From the NCBI RefSeq assembly GCF_007489285.1, contig NZ_VLIY01000013.1, positions 1 to 64,000 on the forward strand: a stretch of 64,000 bases of DNA, given 5' to 3'. The notes beneath the pieces are model-generated. The model searched no databases, was not told the DNA's origin, and worked only from the letters and a program-made list of their open reading frames with translations. This document shows, piece after piece, positions 36,561 to 48,588 of the stretch (position 1 is its first letter; each line of letters opens with the position of its first letter). The DNA comes from Skermania sp. ID1734. GTDB lineage: Bacteria; Actinomycetota; Actinomycetes; Mycobacteriales; Mycobacteriaceae. Both the position numbers and the translations under genes were made by a program.

Positions 36561-37761
36561 CGTCGCGCAGCGCCCACTCCAAAAAGCTCGCCACCCCGCG
36601 CAGCACGTACACGCTGCGGATCGACGGGAACACGTCGAACGCGTGCTGGGCACCGCGTAACTCCGCGTACGCCACCGGGTTCCGCGACTCGGCGCGCAAC
36701 TTGTCGACGAATGCCCGGGCCTCGGCGACGGGTACGAGCGCGTCGCTGCTGCCGTGGATGACAAAGAACGGCGGCGCATCCGCGCGCACGTGCGCATACG
36801 GGGACGCCGCCCGGTAGTCCTCCGGGAACTTTGCGTCTTTGCCTAACACCATCTTCATGAGGTGCGAGCGGACTCGCAGCTTGACTGCCCGGATGTCCGT
36901 GTCACCGGCGAAGTCGTAGACGCCGTAGTGCGGAACGCAGGCCTGCACGCTGGTGTCGGCATTCTCGAACCCGAGTTGCAGATCGTCGCGGTTAGGGGTC
37001 AGCGCGGCCATGGCCGCCAGGTGCCCACCCGCCGAGCCACCGGTCACCGCGAGGAATTCCGGCGAGGCGCCGTATTCGGCGGCGTGCTCGCGCAGCCACG
37101 CGATGGCCTGCTTCACGGCGATCAGATGCGCGGGCCAGGTCGCCTTCGGCGACAAGGGATAGTTGATGGCCGCGCACAGCCAGCCCCGGGCAGCCATCTC
37201 GAGCATGAGCGGCACCGCCTGGTGATCCTTGTTGGCGGTGACCCAGGCGCCGCCGTGCAGTTGCAGCAGAATCGGCGAATCGTGCGGCAGGTCGCGGCGG
37301 TGGTAAATGTCCATCAGGAACCGGCGACCACCGGGTGCATACGGCACGTTTCGCACCTTGACCACGTCGCGGTTGCGCATCCGGAACGGGTACGCCAGTG
37401 ACAGCCACGGCAGGGCCGGGTCGACATCGGTTTCGCGGTAATCGGGGCCGAGCGCCGAACGCAGCGCGGAATCGACTTCGGCGGAGGCACCGCGGCCGGA
37501 CTGGATGACGGCACCGAGCGCGGTGACCGACAGGCCGGCCGCGGCGAGGCCGACCGCATCACGACGGCCGTGGACGCCGTGGCGCAGGGTGTGCGTCGTC
37601 GCGTCGGCCGCGGTGGCGAGCAGCAGATGCGGAGCGAGTTCGCTGGTCAGCCAGCCGGCGAAGAACGTCGGCACCGAGGCCGGCATGCCAGGGACTGGTC
37701 GCAGCGCGTTGGCGCTGAGCGCAAGCATCACCGCTTGCCGTCGCAGGAACCCGTCGCTCAC
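36532..37761 (-). CDS. alpha/beta hydrolase, hormone-sensitive-lipase-type esterase
   Basis: This 409-residue esterase has the oxyanion motif LQLHGGAWVTANKDHQ, the nucleophile Ser in VTGGSAGGHLAAM, the acid in VIHGSSDALVP and the His in GAQHAFDVFPS. It resembles the Lip proteins of mycobacteria that hydrolyse short-chain esters. The first 110 residues carry weakly hydrophobic stretches (HLLLATAADATTH, AVGLAAAGLSVTALGAVI) that could be membrane-associated. It starts with GTG at 37761, divergent from the WS/DGAT gene with 85 bases between the starts. A shared role in neutral lipid turnover is plausible. Confidence 0.87.
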   Translation of the reverse strand: MSDGFLRRQAVMLALSANALRPVPGMPASVPTFFAGWLTSELAPHLLLATAADATTHTLRHGVHGRRDAVGLAAAGLSVTALGAVIQSGRGASAEVDSALRSALGPDYRETDVDPALPWLSLAYPFRMRNRDVVKVRNVPYAPGGRRFLMDIYHRRDLPHDSPILLQLHGGAWVTANKDHQAVPLMLEMAARGWLCAAINYPLSPKATWPAHLIAVKQAIAWLREHAAEYGASPEFLAVTGGSAGGHLAAMAALTPNRDDLQLGFENADTSVQACVPHYGVYDFAGDTDIRAVKLRVRSHLMKMVLGKDAKFPEDYRAASPYAHVRADAPPFFVIHGSSDALVPVAEARAFVDKLRAESRNPVAYAELRGAQHAFDVFPSIRSVYVLRGVASFLEWALRDASVPRAALG

Positions 37762-37822
37762 GCTTCACCATCCTCTCGTAACGTTTCTACCACGCTGTAT
37801 TCGGGAGAACTGGACGAAATAT

Positions 37823-37836
37823 TAGAACACGTTCTA
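37823..37836. promoter_or_regulatory. KstR-like operator before the WS/DGAT gene
   Basis: TAGAACACGTTCTA fits exactly the published KstR half-site pattern TnnAAC-nn-GTTnnA, with 6-base arms around a 2-base centre. KstR is the TetR-type repressor of cholesterol catabolism genes in mycolata. The site ends ten bases before the ATG of the acyltransferase and lies in the divergent region shared with the esterase, so it could control both genes. This is a motif match only. Confidence 0.6.
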
Positions 37837-37846
37837 GTATTGCGGC

Positions 37847-39265
37847 ATGGAGCGACTCAGCGGTTTGGACGCCAGCTTTCTCTACCTCGAGACTTCGACG
37901 CAGCTGCTGCACGTTTGCGGACTGGTCGTGATCGACCCGTCCACCATGCCGAACGGATACAGCTTCGAGGCGCTGAAAACAGAGCTTGCCACCCGCGTGC
38001 GCTTGATGCCGGGGTTCCGGCGAAAGATCCAGGATTCGAAATTCAATCTCGACCACCCGGTGTGGGTCGACGATCCCGACTTCGATGTGGACCGGCACTG
38101 TCACCGGGTCGCCGTTCCCGCCCCCGGTGGGGCCGCGGAACTTTCCGAACTCTGCGGACACATCGCCAGCCAGCCGCTCGACCGCGCCCGGCCACTGTGG
38201 GAGATGTGGGTCATCGAGGGTCTCGACGACGGCCGCATCGCCGTCATGTCCAAAATGCACCACGCGGGCGTCGACGGCGTCACCGGCGCGAACATGATGT
38301 CGCAACTGTGCAGCATCGAGCCCGACGCCGCGCCGCCCGACCCGTCGGTCGCGCCGAACAAGCACTCGGGTTCGGCCAACACGGTAGAGATGGCCATCAG
38401 CGGGATGCTCGGCTTTGCCAGCCGGCCGTTCAAGATCGCGGCCATGGTGCCCAAAACGGTTCCGCTGGTACCTGATTGGATCACCCGTGCCCGGCGCGGT
38501 CAGTCGATGCCCGCGCCGTTCACCGCACCCCGGGTGTCGTTCAACGGAACCATCACCGGTCACCGCAACGTCGCCTACGTGCAACTCGACCTGAACACGG
38601 TCAAGGACGTCAAGAATGCCTTCGGCGTCAAGGTCAACGACGTGGTGCTGACCCTGGTCGCCGGCGCGCTGCGCGCCTACCTCGAAGACCGCGGCGAGTT
38701 GCCCGAAAACTCTTTGGTGGCAATGGTTCCCGTTTCCGTGCATGCAAAATCCGACCGACCGGGCACCAACAAGGTGTCCGGCATGTTCAGCCAGCTCCAC
38801 ACCGACATCGACGATCCCGCCGAACGCCTACGCTCGATCGCCGATGCCAACGCGGTATCGAAAGTGCACAACGAAGCCCTCGGCGCCACGCTGTTGCAGG
38901 ACTGGGCACAGTTCGCCGGACCCGCAACCTTCGGCGCGGCCATGCGGGTGTACGCGAAACTGCGCCTGGCCGAACGGCATCCGGTAATCCACAACCTGGT
39001 CGTCTCCAATGTGCCGGGGCCGCCGATGCCGCTCTATTTCCTGGGCGGCCGAGTTACCGCGATGTACCCGCTGGGACCGGTGTTCCACGGCGCAGGGTTG
39101 ACCATCACCGTCATGTCGTTGGAGGACCAACTCAACGTCGGATTGATCGCCTGCACCGAGTTGGTGCCCAATCTGTGGTCGCTCGCCGATGCCTTCCCCG
39201 AGGCGCTGGAGGAGTTGGTCAAGGCAGCTGCCGAGCACAACGCCGAGGAGACCGTCGCCGACTGA
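37847..39265 (+). CDS. wax ester synthase/diacylglycerol acyltransferase (WS/DGAT)
   Basis: The 472-residue bifunctional acyltransferase makes triacylglycerol or wax esters from acyl-CoA, typically for storage lipid in nocardiae and mycobacteria. The N-terminus MERLSGLDASFLYLET, the catalytic motif HHAGVDG (in SKMHHAGVDGVTG), PLWEMWVIEGL and the C-terminal block NLVVSNVPGPPMPLYFLGG are all present. The ATG lies ten bases after the KstR-like operator and has no Shine-Dalgarno, so the transcript may be leaderless. The rnd gene follows after 49 bases. Confidence 0.93.
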   Translation: MERLSGLDASFLYLETSTQLLHVCGLVVIDPSTMPNGYSFEALKTELATRVRLMPGFRRKIQDSKFNLDHPVWVDDPDFDVDRHCHRVAVPAPGGAAELSELCGHIASQPLDRARPLWEMWVIEGLDDGRIAVMSKMHHAGVDGVTGANMMSQLCSIEPDAAPPDPSVAPNKHSGSANTVEMAISGMLGFASRPFKIAAMVPKTVPLVPDWITRARRGQSMPAPFTAPRVSFNGTITGHRNVAYVQLDLNTVKDVKNAFGVKVNDVVLTLVAGALRAYLEDRGELPENSLVAMVPVSVHAKSDRPGTNKVSGMFSQLHTDIDDPAERLRSIADANAVSKVHNEALGATLLQDWAQFAGPATFGAAMRVYAKLRLAERHPVIHNLVVSNVPGPPMPLYFLGGRVTAMYPLGPVFHGAGLTITVMSLEDQLNVGLIACTELVPNLWSLADAFPEALEELVKAAAEHNAEETVAD

Positions 39266-39314
39266 CCCACCCGCAGGTGTTTCGGCGGTGCTGCGTGCCC
39301 GTATTGTCCTCGCT

Positions 39315-40549
39315 ATGTCGGATGTGCGCGCAGCGTCGGTCGAAGGCGACGCCGTGCCGCTGCTCGCGCCGACGGATGGTGTGCCGCCAGTGGTGCAGAC
39401 CGCTGCGGACCTACGGACCGCGGCCGAACGACTCGCCCAGGGCGAGGGTCCCCTCGCCGTCGACGCCGAGCGCGCGTCAGGCTTCCGCTACTCGCAGCGC
39501 GCCTATCTGATTCAGCTGCGTCGCCGGGGTTCGGGGACCGTGCTCATCGATCCGATTCCGGTGACCGACGACATGGCGATTCTGGGCGCGGTCCTCAACC
39601 CGCTGGAATGGGTGCTGCACTCCGCCGATCAGGACTTGCCCTGCCTTGCCGAACTCGGACTGCGCCCTGCGGCACTGTTCGACACCGAACTCGCCGGACG
39701 CCTCGCCGGATTCGAGCGAGTCGGCCTCGCGCCGATCGTCGAACGCACGCTTGGGCTTTCGCTGCAGAAGGGTCATGGCGCCGCTGATTGGTCGCGGCGG
39801 CCGCTGCCCGCCGAGTGGTTGAACTACGCCGCGCTCGACGTCGAAGTCCTGCTGGAGTTGCGCGAGGCAATGGTCACCGAGCTGACCAAGCAGAACAAAA
39901 TCGACTGGGCTACCCAGGAATTCGAACATGTGCGGACCGCCGGGCCGTCGGCGCCCAAACCCGACCGCTGGCGGCGAGTCTCACATATTCATACGTTGAA
40001 GCAGCCACGCCAACTGGCCGCAGCGCGCGAATTGTGGCTTGCCCGAGACGAAGTTGCGAGCACTCGCGACATCGCGCCCAGTCGGGTGCTGCCCGACTCC
40101 GCAATCGTCGCGGCAGCCGCCGCGGACCCGAAATCCATTGATCAGCTGCGCCAACTGCCCGTATTCGGCGGCCCACGCCAGCGGCGGTCCTCGTCCATGT
40201 GGCTCGCGGCGCTGCGACGTGCCCGGACCCTGCCCGAGAGCGAGCTCCCGCCGCTGAGTCAGCCGCACACCGGTCCCCCGCCGACCAATCGTTGGTCCCG
40301 GCGCAATCCCGCAGCGGCGCAACGCCTCGATGCCGCCCGGGCGGTGATGGCGGAGCTGAGCGAATCGCTGGAAATTCCCGTCGAAAACCTGCTCACCCCC
40401 GACCTGTTGCGCCGCCTGTGCTGGGAAGGGGTTGCCACCGAATCCGACGCCGCAGAACAGATCGACGCCTTTCTCGCCGCTGGCCGCGCGCGTCGGTGGC
40501 AGCGCGAACTCGTGGTGCCGCGGTTGGCAGTGGCGTTCGAGACGACCGA

Positions 40550-40565
<16 letters not shown>
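39315..40565 (+). CDS. rnd: ribonuclease D family 3'-5' exonuclease with HRDC domain
   Basis: The 416-residue protein has a DEDDy exonuclease domain. Motif I is PLAVDAERASGF, motif II is VLHSADQDLPCL, and motif III is NYAALDVEVLLEL with the catalytic Tyr and Asp. Two HRDC-like helical regions follow in the C-terminal half. It trims tRNA and other RNA 3' ends. The ATG at 39315 gives MSDVRAAS. The position corresponds to Rv2681, between DUF3000 and dxs. Its last 16 bases overlap the convergent UvrA-like gene. Confidence 0.92.
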
Positions 40566-42952
<2,387 letters not shown>

Positions 42953-43024
42953 GTGACCCCAGCTCCACTTGGGACGCCGACCGCTCTAGCGATCGGCGTC
43001 ACGTTGACGTTCTCTGTCGTTAAC

Positions 43025-43444
43025 TCAGCGCAGTTCCTGGATGCGGAGCAGATTGCCGGCCGGGTCGCGGAAGGCGCAGTCCCGAATACCGTATGGCTGG
43101 TCGGTCGGCTCCTGAACCACCTCGGCGTCGCTGGCTTGTAGCCGCTCGAACGTGCCGTCGAGGTCCTTGGTAGCCAAGTTGATGCTGGCGAAGGTGCCCT
43201 TGGCCATCATCTCGGCGATGGTGCGGCGCTCATCGTCGGTGAGGCCGGGGGTGGCCGCCGGCGGGTACAGCACGATCGAGGTGCCCGGCTGGTCCGGCGG
43301 ACCGACGGTGATCCAGTGCATTCCCTTGTAGCCGACGTCGTTGCGGACCTCGAAGCCGAGGGTGTCGCGGTAGAAGGCCAGCGATGCGTCGCGGTCGTCG
43401 TGCGGAAGCATTGTCGAGTAGATGGTGATGTCCATGGACGTCAC
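43025..43444 (-). CDS. VOC-superfamily (glyoxalase-like) protein
   Basis: The 139-residue protein has the paired beta-alpha-beta-beta-beta modules of VOC proteins. The blocks are DRDASLAFYRDTLGFEVRND, MHWITVGPPDQPGTSIVLYP and QPYGIRDCAFRDPAGNLLRI, with a Glu near the end of the last strand. The GTG at 43444 overlaps the AraC stop as GTGA; an ATG three codons later is the alternative. Metal-dependent lyase or dioxygenase activity cannot be assigned. The linked AraC gene suggests a drug- or metabolite-inducible unit. Confidence 0.86.
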   Translation of the reverse strand: MTSMDITIYSTMLPHDDRDASLAFYRDTLGFEVRNDVGYKGMHWITVGPPDQPGTSIVLYPPAATPGLTDDERRTIAEMMAKGTFASINLATKDLDGTFERLQASDAEVVQEPTDQPYGIRDCAFRDPAGNLLRIQELR

Positions 43445-43938
43445 GTTAGTTGCGGCTCACTGGGGCGCGCTTCTCGATTCCTGACCGGTCTGGTGACCTG
43501 TTTCGCCACGCATGGCGGCATTCCTTGGGTATCGGTCGCGCGCTGCGTTGTCGCCGTGCCGCTGCGGTCTGCGTACTGCGTTATCGCGGCAGCCTCGCGC
43601 TTGTACGTGCTCGGCGGCACGCCGACCAGTTCGGTGAATCGCGTGCTGAACGTCCCCAGCGAGGAGCAGCCGACCGCAAAACAAATCTCGGTGACGCTCA
43701 GGTCGCCACGGCGAAGCAGCGCCATCGCGCGCTCGATCCGCCGAGTCATCAGGTACGCGTACGGCGACTCCCCATAGGCCTGCCGGAATTCGCGGCTGAG
43801 GTGCCCGGCCGACATATGCGCGTCGCGGGCAAGCGCCTCGACGTCCAGCGGTTGCGCATAATCACGATCGATCCGGTCGCGGACGCGGCGCAGCCGCTCG
43901 AGATCGCGCAAGCGCTGGGCTGCTGCGGGACTGGTCAC
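43441..43938 (-). CDS. AraC-family helix-turn-helix regulator
   Basis: The 165-residue protein has only the DNA-binding half of AraC: two helix-turn-helix segments (VEALARDAHMSAGHLSREFR and VTEICFAVGCSSLGTFSTRF) followed by ELVGVPPSTYKR. The C-terminal 50 residues are an Arg/Thr-rich tail. The stop overlaps the start of the VOC gene by four bases. This pairing of a short AraC protein with a VOC protein recurs in actinobacteria and implies that the regulator controls its partner. The start is GTG. Confidence 0.87.
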   Translation of the reverse strand: MTSPAAAQRLRDLERLRRVRDRIDRDYAQPLDVEALARDAHMSAGHLSREFRQAYGESPYAYLMTRRIERAMALLRRGDLSVTEICFAVGCSSLGTFSTRFTELVGVPPSTYKREAAAITQYADRSGTATTQRATDTQGMPPCVAKQVTRPVRNREARPSEPQLT

Positions 43939-43988
43939 CCTCGCGATCGTGCCACGTGCGGCAGGACTTTGCCACGACCCGGCGTCCG

Positions 43989-45905
43989 CTACTCCGTTTC
44001 GGCCGCCCGCGCCAACGTTTGCGCTTCTGGGTCCAGCCCGGCCACCCAGCCGGTCACGCGCAACGCGACATCCTGCGCGGTCAGCCCGACATCGCGCAGG
44101 ACTTCGTTGCGCGAGCCGTGTTCGAGGAACTGTTGCGGCACACCGAGATCCCGAGATGGCACGTCGACGCCAGCAGCACGCAACGCCGCCGACACGGTAG
44201 AGCCGACGCCGCCGTGCACGCCGCTGTCCTCCACGGTGACCACGAGCCGGAAGTCTTGCGCCATTTTGACCAGTGACTCCGAAACGGGCAGCACCCAGCG
44301 CGGATCGACAACTGCCGCCGCGATCCCCTGCTGCTCGAGCCGCTCGGCCGCCTCCAGCGCCAGCCTCGCGAACGGGCCCACCGCGACCAGCAGCACATCC
44401 TTGGCGTCGGTTGCGGGAATTCGCAGCACGTCGATGCCGTCGATGCGGTCGACCGCATCGATATCGGTGCCTACTGCACCTTTCGGGAACCGCAGCGCCG
44501 TCGGGCCGTCACCTACAGCCAACGCTTCGGCAAGTTCCTCGCGCAGCCGTGCCGCGTCACGAGGTGCCGCCACCCGCATACCCGGAACGATGCCCAGCAG
44601 CGACAGGTCCCACATGCCGTTGTGACTCGGCCCGTCGTTTCCGGTAATCCCCGACCGGTCCAGGACCAGCGTCACCGGCTGCTTCAGGAGCGCCACGTCC
44701 ATGAGCAGCTGATCGAACGCCCGGTTGAGGAACGTCGAGTACACGGCTACCACCGGATGCATTCCGCCGAGCGCCAGCCCGGCCGCCGAGGCGACCGCGT
44801 GCTGCTCGGCGATGCCCACATCGAACATGCGATCGGGGAACCGTTGACCGAACGCCGCCAACCCGGTCGGGCCCGGCATAGCGGCGGTGATGGCCACGAT
44901 GTCGTCGCGATGGTTCGCGTGCTCTATCAGCTCCGCCGAGAACACCGCGGTCCAGTCGGTGGGCGCAACCGTCTTGGCCTTCCCGGTCACCGGGTCGATC
45001 GGCGAACAGGAGTGCATCTGGTCGGCCTGATGGTCTTCGGCAGGTTGATACCCCATGCCCTTGCGGGTCACCGCGTGGACCAGCACCGGGCCGCCGAACG
45101 CCTTGGCCCGTCGCAGCGCCATTTCGACGGCATGGACGTCGTGGCCGTCTACCGGACCGAGGTATTTGATGCCCAGGTCGGAGAACATCGCCTGCGGGCT
45201 CATCGCATCCTTGAGGCCCGCCTTGATGCCGTGCAGCACCGAGTACGTCGAGCGTCCGACTCCTGGGATGCGCTTGATGACGTGCTTGCCCGCGGCCAGG
45301 ATGCGCTCGTACTCCGGCTGCAACCGCAGCGCGGCCAGGTGCTCGGCGAGGCCGCCGATGGTCGGCGCGTACGAGCGGCCGTTGTCGTTCACCACGATCA
45401 CCAGCGGACGGTCCTTGCCCGCGGCGATGTTGTTCAGCGCCTCCCAGCACATACCGCCCGTCAACGCGCCGTCACCGACGACCGCGACGACATGCCGGTG
45501 CTGATCGGTCAGCGCGAAGGCTTTGGCCAGGCCGTCGGCATAGGACAGCGCCGCAGACGCGTGTGACGACTCGACGACGTCGTGCTCGCTCTCGGCCCGG
45601 CTCGGATATCCAGACAGCCCGCCCTGCTTGCGCAGATTGTCGAACTTGTCTTTACGGCCGGTCAGAATCTTGTGCACATACGCCTGGTGACCGGTGTCGA
45701 AAACTATCGGATCATGCGGCGACTCGAACACCCGGTGCAGCGCAATGGTCAACTCCACCACGCCCAGGTTCGGACCCAGATGCCCTCCGGTGACGGCCAC
45801 TTTCTGGACCAGAAACTCGCGTATTTCCGTTGCCAGCTCGGTGATTTCGACCTCCGAGAGGCCGTGCAGGTCGGCCGGCGAATTTATCCGGGAAAGCACA
45901 GTCAC
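43989..45905 (-). CDS. dxs: 1-deoxy-D-xylulose-5-phosphate synthase
   Basis: The 638-residue thiamine-diphosphate enzyme condenses pyruvate and glyceraldehyde 3-phosphate, the first step of the MEP isoprenoid route. The N-terminal [18 protein letters not shown], the ThDP-binding [18 protein letters not shown], the [18 protein letters not shown] of the Pyr domain and the transketolase C-domain are intact. GGAGGAG precedes the GTG at 45905, followed by VTVLSRI. It lies as a single gene at the Rv2682c position, with 165 bases before it. Confidence 0.96.
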   Translation of the reverse strand: MTVLSRINSPADLHGLSEVEITELATEIREFLVQKVAVTGGHLGPNLGVVELTIALHRVFESPHDPIVFDTGHQAYVHKILTGRKDKFDNLRKQGGLSGYPSRAESEHDVVESSHASAALSYADGLAKAFALTDQHRHVVAVVGDGALTGGMCWEALNNIAAGKDRPLVIVVNDNGRSYAPTIGGLAEHLAALRLQPEYERILAAGKHVIKRIPGVGRSTYSVLHGIKAGLKDAMSPQAMFSDLGIKYLGPVDGHDVHAVEMALRRAKAFGGPVLVHAVTRKGMGYQPAEDHQADQMHSCSPIDPVTGKAKTVAPTDWTAVFSAELIEHANHRDDIVAITAAMPGPTGLAAFGQRFPDRMFDVGIAEQHAVASAAGLALGGMHPVVAVYSTFLNRAFDQLLMDVALLKQPVTLVLDRSGITGNDGPSHNGMWDLSLLGIVPGMRVAAPRDAARLREELAEALAVGDGPTALRFPKGAVGTDIDAVDRIDGIDVLRIPATDAKDVLLVAVGPFARLALEAAERLEQQGIAAAVVDPRWVLPVSESLVKMAQDFRLVVTVEDSGVHGGVGSTVSAALRAAGVDVPSRDLGVPQQFLEHGSRNEVLRDVGLTAQDVALRVTGWVAGLDPEAQTLARAAETE

Positions 45906-46070
45906 CGAAATTGCTCCTCCCGATCGTCAACCCTGCCGATGCCTATCGGCGTCTACCGACGGCGGTCTGCATTCCAGTGTACGAAGCAAACCCGACTGCC
46001 CATGAGTGCCCGCGGCAACCGCTTCCCTCATTATGCCGTCGATGCGACCGCGCGCACAGAAACCTTTTGG

Positions 46071-47168
46071 CTAACGAACGGTCACCGCATCGTGCTCGCC
46101 CAGTTCAGCGAAGAATCGGTCGATGTGAGCCCAGGTCGTCGCCCGGGCGTGGGGCCCCGTCAACACGCCGAGGTGGCTGCCGGGTTCGGTTTCGAACCGC
46201 ACCGAGGGCGCACCGGTGAGGACTTCCACCAGGTGGCGGGCGGCGGGAACCGAGGTGATCGCGTCCCCGGTGCCCGCGATGGCCAGCACCGGAACGCCGA
46301 CCCGGGCGAACTCGATACGGCGCTCGCCGAGGCGCAGTCCCCCTTCGGCCAGGTCATTTCGCAGCATGATTCGACCCCACAGCTGACCGTAGAACCGTCC
46401 CGGATAACCCGGCATCGCGCCCATGAAACGGTCGATGGACTCCATCCGCGCCAGCGTCTCGGTCTCCAGCAGGTTGCGGGCAATGAACCAGGGCTTTTTG
46501 ATTTCCCGATCCAGCGCGGTGAAGCGGAAGCTGGCCTGCACTATCGGCGAGGGAATGCCGCCGGCCAGTCTGTTGAAGGTCGTGACGAGTCGGCCACCGG
46601 TGAGCTTGGCGGTCATGCGCAGCGGTTGTAGCGAGGGTAGGTGCGCATATTCGATCGGCGTGGCGACCGTCGCGATGGAACGAATGGGCAGATCCTCGTG
46701 CGCCGCGGCGGTGAGCAGGCTGAGGGTTCCACCGAGGCACCACGCCACGACATCGACCTCGCCGTTGTCGTCGGAAACCCGTTGGATAGCGGTCGGCAAA
46801 ATGTCATCGATCCAGGTCTCGAAAGACAAGTTGCGATCTGCGTAGCCGATCGTTCCGTAGTCGATGACGTAGGGCGTGCGGCCGGTGTCGAGCAGGAATT
46901 CGGCAAGGCTCTGACCGGGACGCAGATCGAAGCACGTCGCCGGCGCCGCCAACGGTGGCACCAGCAACACCGGCCTACCGCGCCGGTCGCCGTCGCGCCC
47001 GAACCGCCGCAACTGTCGATGCGGTTCGTCGAACAACAGCGTCGACGGCGTCGGAACATGGCGCTCGATGCCCTCGCCGAAAGACAACGCCCATGCGTTG
47101 CGGGCCGCGGTGTCCACGGCGGCGGCCCATTCGCGCGCCGCGCCGTCGAGCGCGCCGATAATCCCCAT
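46071..47168 (-). CDS. PhaC-like alpha/beta hydrolase with Cys nucleophile
   Basis: The 365-residue protein has the PHA-synthase-like elbow VVAWCLGGTLSLLT, with Cys instead of Ser, the acid in IAGTGDAITSV and the His in EPGSHLGVLTG. YPGRFYGQLWGRIMLRNDLAEG is also characteristic of the PhaC fold. True class III PhaC makes polyhydroxyalkanoate from hydroxyacyl-CoA. No phaE, phaA, phaB or phasin lies beside it, so it may instead be an acyltransferase or hydrolase of the same fold. The start ATG at 47168 is preceded by GGATCGG. It stands alone, with 196 bases to the TrmA-like gene. Confidence 0.8.
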   Translation of the reverse strand: MGIIGALDGAAREWAAAVDTAARNAWALSFGEGIERHVPTPSTLLFDEPHRQLRRFGRDGDRRGRPVLLVPPLAAPATCFDLRPGQSLAEFLLDTGRTPYVIDYGTIGYADRNLSFETWIDDILPTAIQRVSDDNGEVDVVAWCLGGTLSLLTAAAHEDLPIRSIATVATPIEYAHLPSLQPLRMTAKLTGGRLVTTFNRLAGGIPSPIVQASFRFTALDREIKKPWFIARNLLETETLARMESIDRFMGAMPGYPGRFYGQLWGRIMLRNDLAEGGLRLGERRIEFARVGVPVLAIAGTGDAITSVPAARHLVEVLTGAPSVRFETEPGSHLGVLTGPHARATTWAHIDRFFAELGEHDAVTVR

Positions 47169-47364
47169 GGGTCCGATCCTCCGGTTCGTCGAACAAAGTC
47201 GTCGGATTCTCGCATACCGAGTACCGGCGGTACCACTTACTGCGGGCTGTACGGTGACGCGGACGCGGTGCCCGCTACTTTGCGTCGGCGTGCGGCCCGG
47301 GACCCCTGCTTCCGTTGCGGACGGGCAAAGTCGCGGGGGCGACGCCGTTGAGCAGGCGCGGAGT

Positions 47365-48588
47365 TCAGCGCACCAGGAGACCGATCGCTTCCATGTGATG
47401 GGTCAGCGGGAACGCGTCGAACGCCGTGACGGACTCCAACCGGTATCCGGCTGCGCGGTACAGACCGACATCCCTGGCGAACGACGCTGGATCGCAACCG
47501 ATATGAATGATTCGCGCCGGCTCGCGCGCGGTTATGGCTTCGACCACGGCGCGACCCGCACCTGCGCGCGGTGGATCCAGCACGACTACCCGGGGCGCAT
47601 GCCGCAACTCGGCCAGCACCCGTTCCACCCGGCCGGATCGAAATTTCACCTGGGGCAGATCCGCGAGCGCGCGTTGACCGTCGTGGACGGCGGCGGCCAC
47701 CGACTCCACTGCCACCACAGCGCCGCTTTCGCCCACCTGGTCGGCGAGCTGCGCCGCGAAAACCCCTACCCCGCTGTACAAGTCCCAGGCATGCTCGCCC
47801 GTTCGCAGTGCGGCCCAATCGGCGACCACCTCCGCGTAAGCCTGCGCCGCGCCGCGGTGAGCCTGCCAGAATCCGCCTGCCGAAATCTCGAACACCCGAT
47901 CCCGGACGTGCTCGCGCGCCCGATCGGCACCATCGAGCAGTCGCTGCCGGCGAACGTCGCCACGCCCGCGCCCGCCGTGGCGTCGAGTTGCCGACAGCTC
48001 GACGATCTGGCGTTCGCCGGTGGCGTCCACAGCCAGTTGCAGTTGGGACCCGGGCCGCCAGCGTCGCCCCGCGATACCGTCCACCGTGCCCGGCACCGGT
48101 TGCGGACAGCTCAGCTCGCCGAGAATCTCTTCGCTTCGATACCGGTGCACGCCGGCCCGGCCGTCGGCGTCGACGGCCAATCGGACCCGAGTGCGCCACC
48201 GGGTGCCGTCGGCAGACCCCGGCAATGCGCGCAGTTCGACTGGCATGTCGAGGCCCGCCAACCGTTGCAACTGCTCGACCAGCACGGAAGCCTTGAACTC
48301 GCGTTGTGCGGCCACCGTGGCATGCGCGAGATCACAGCATCCCGCGCCGGCGGCAGCCGCTGGACAGACAGCGGGCACCCGATGCGGCGAGGGTTCGGCC
48401 ACATCGACCACCTCGGCCCGGCAGAACCTCCCACGGTCTTCGGTGATTCGCACCTGTACCAGTTCACCGGGCAGGCCACCGCGAACGAACACGACCCGCC
48501 CGTCGTGGCGGGCGACGCAGTAGCCGCCGTGCGCGGGTTTGCCCAGTCGAACCTCGAGCAGACTCGTCTGCCGCTCTGGCAGTGTCAT
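47365..48588 (-). CDS. TrmA/RumA-like class I SAM-dependent RNA methyltransferase
   Basis: The 407-residue protein begins with a TRAM-like OB domain (LLEVRLGKPAHGGYCVAR). A Rossmann methyltransferase domain follows, with the SAM motif AWDLYSGVGVFAAQLA, VVVLDPPRAGAG and the catalytic Cys in IIHIGCDPASFARD. Such enzymes methylate C5 of uridine in tRNA or rRNA. The ATG at 48588 overlaps the permease stop as ATGA, so the two genes are coupled, as at Rv2689c/Rv2690c. Confidence 0.9.
   Translation of the reverse strand: MTLPERQTSLLEVRLGKPAHGGYCVARHDGRVVFVRGGLPGELVQVRITEDRGRFCRAEVVDVAEPSPHRVPAVCPAAAAGAGCCDLAHATVAAQREFKASVLVEQLQRLAGLDMPVELRALPGSADGTRWRTRVRLAVDADGRAGVHRYRSEEILGELSCPQPVPGTVDGIAGRRWRPGSQLQLAVDATGERQIVELSATRRHGGRGRGDVRRQRLLDGADRAREHVRDRVFEISAGGFWQAHRGAAQAYAEVVADWAALRTGEHAWDLYSGVGVFAAQLADQVGESGAVVAVESVAAAVHDGQRALADLPQVKFRSGRVERVLAELRHAPRVVVLDPPRAGAGRAVVEAITAREPARIIHIGCDPASFARDVGLYRAAGYRLESVTAFDAFPLTHHMEAIGLLVR

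Noticed and set aside
37823-37836. SOS (LexA) box
   Set aside because: The GAAC and GTTC halves are separated by two bases, not the four of the mycobacterial LexA box; the KstR pattern fits better.
44622-45566. 314-codon plus-strand frame antisense to dxs
   Set aside because: His/Arg/Val-rich shadow translation with no domain; dxs on the other strand is complete.
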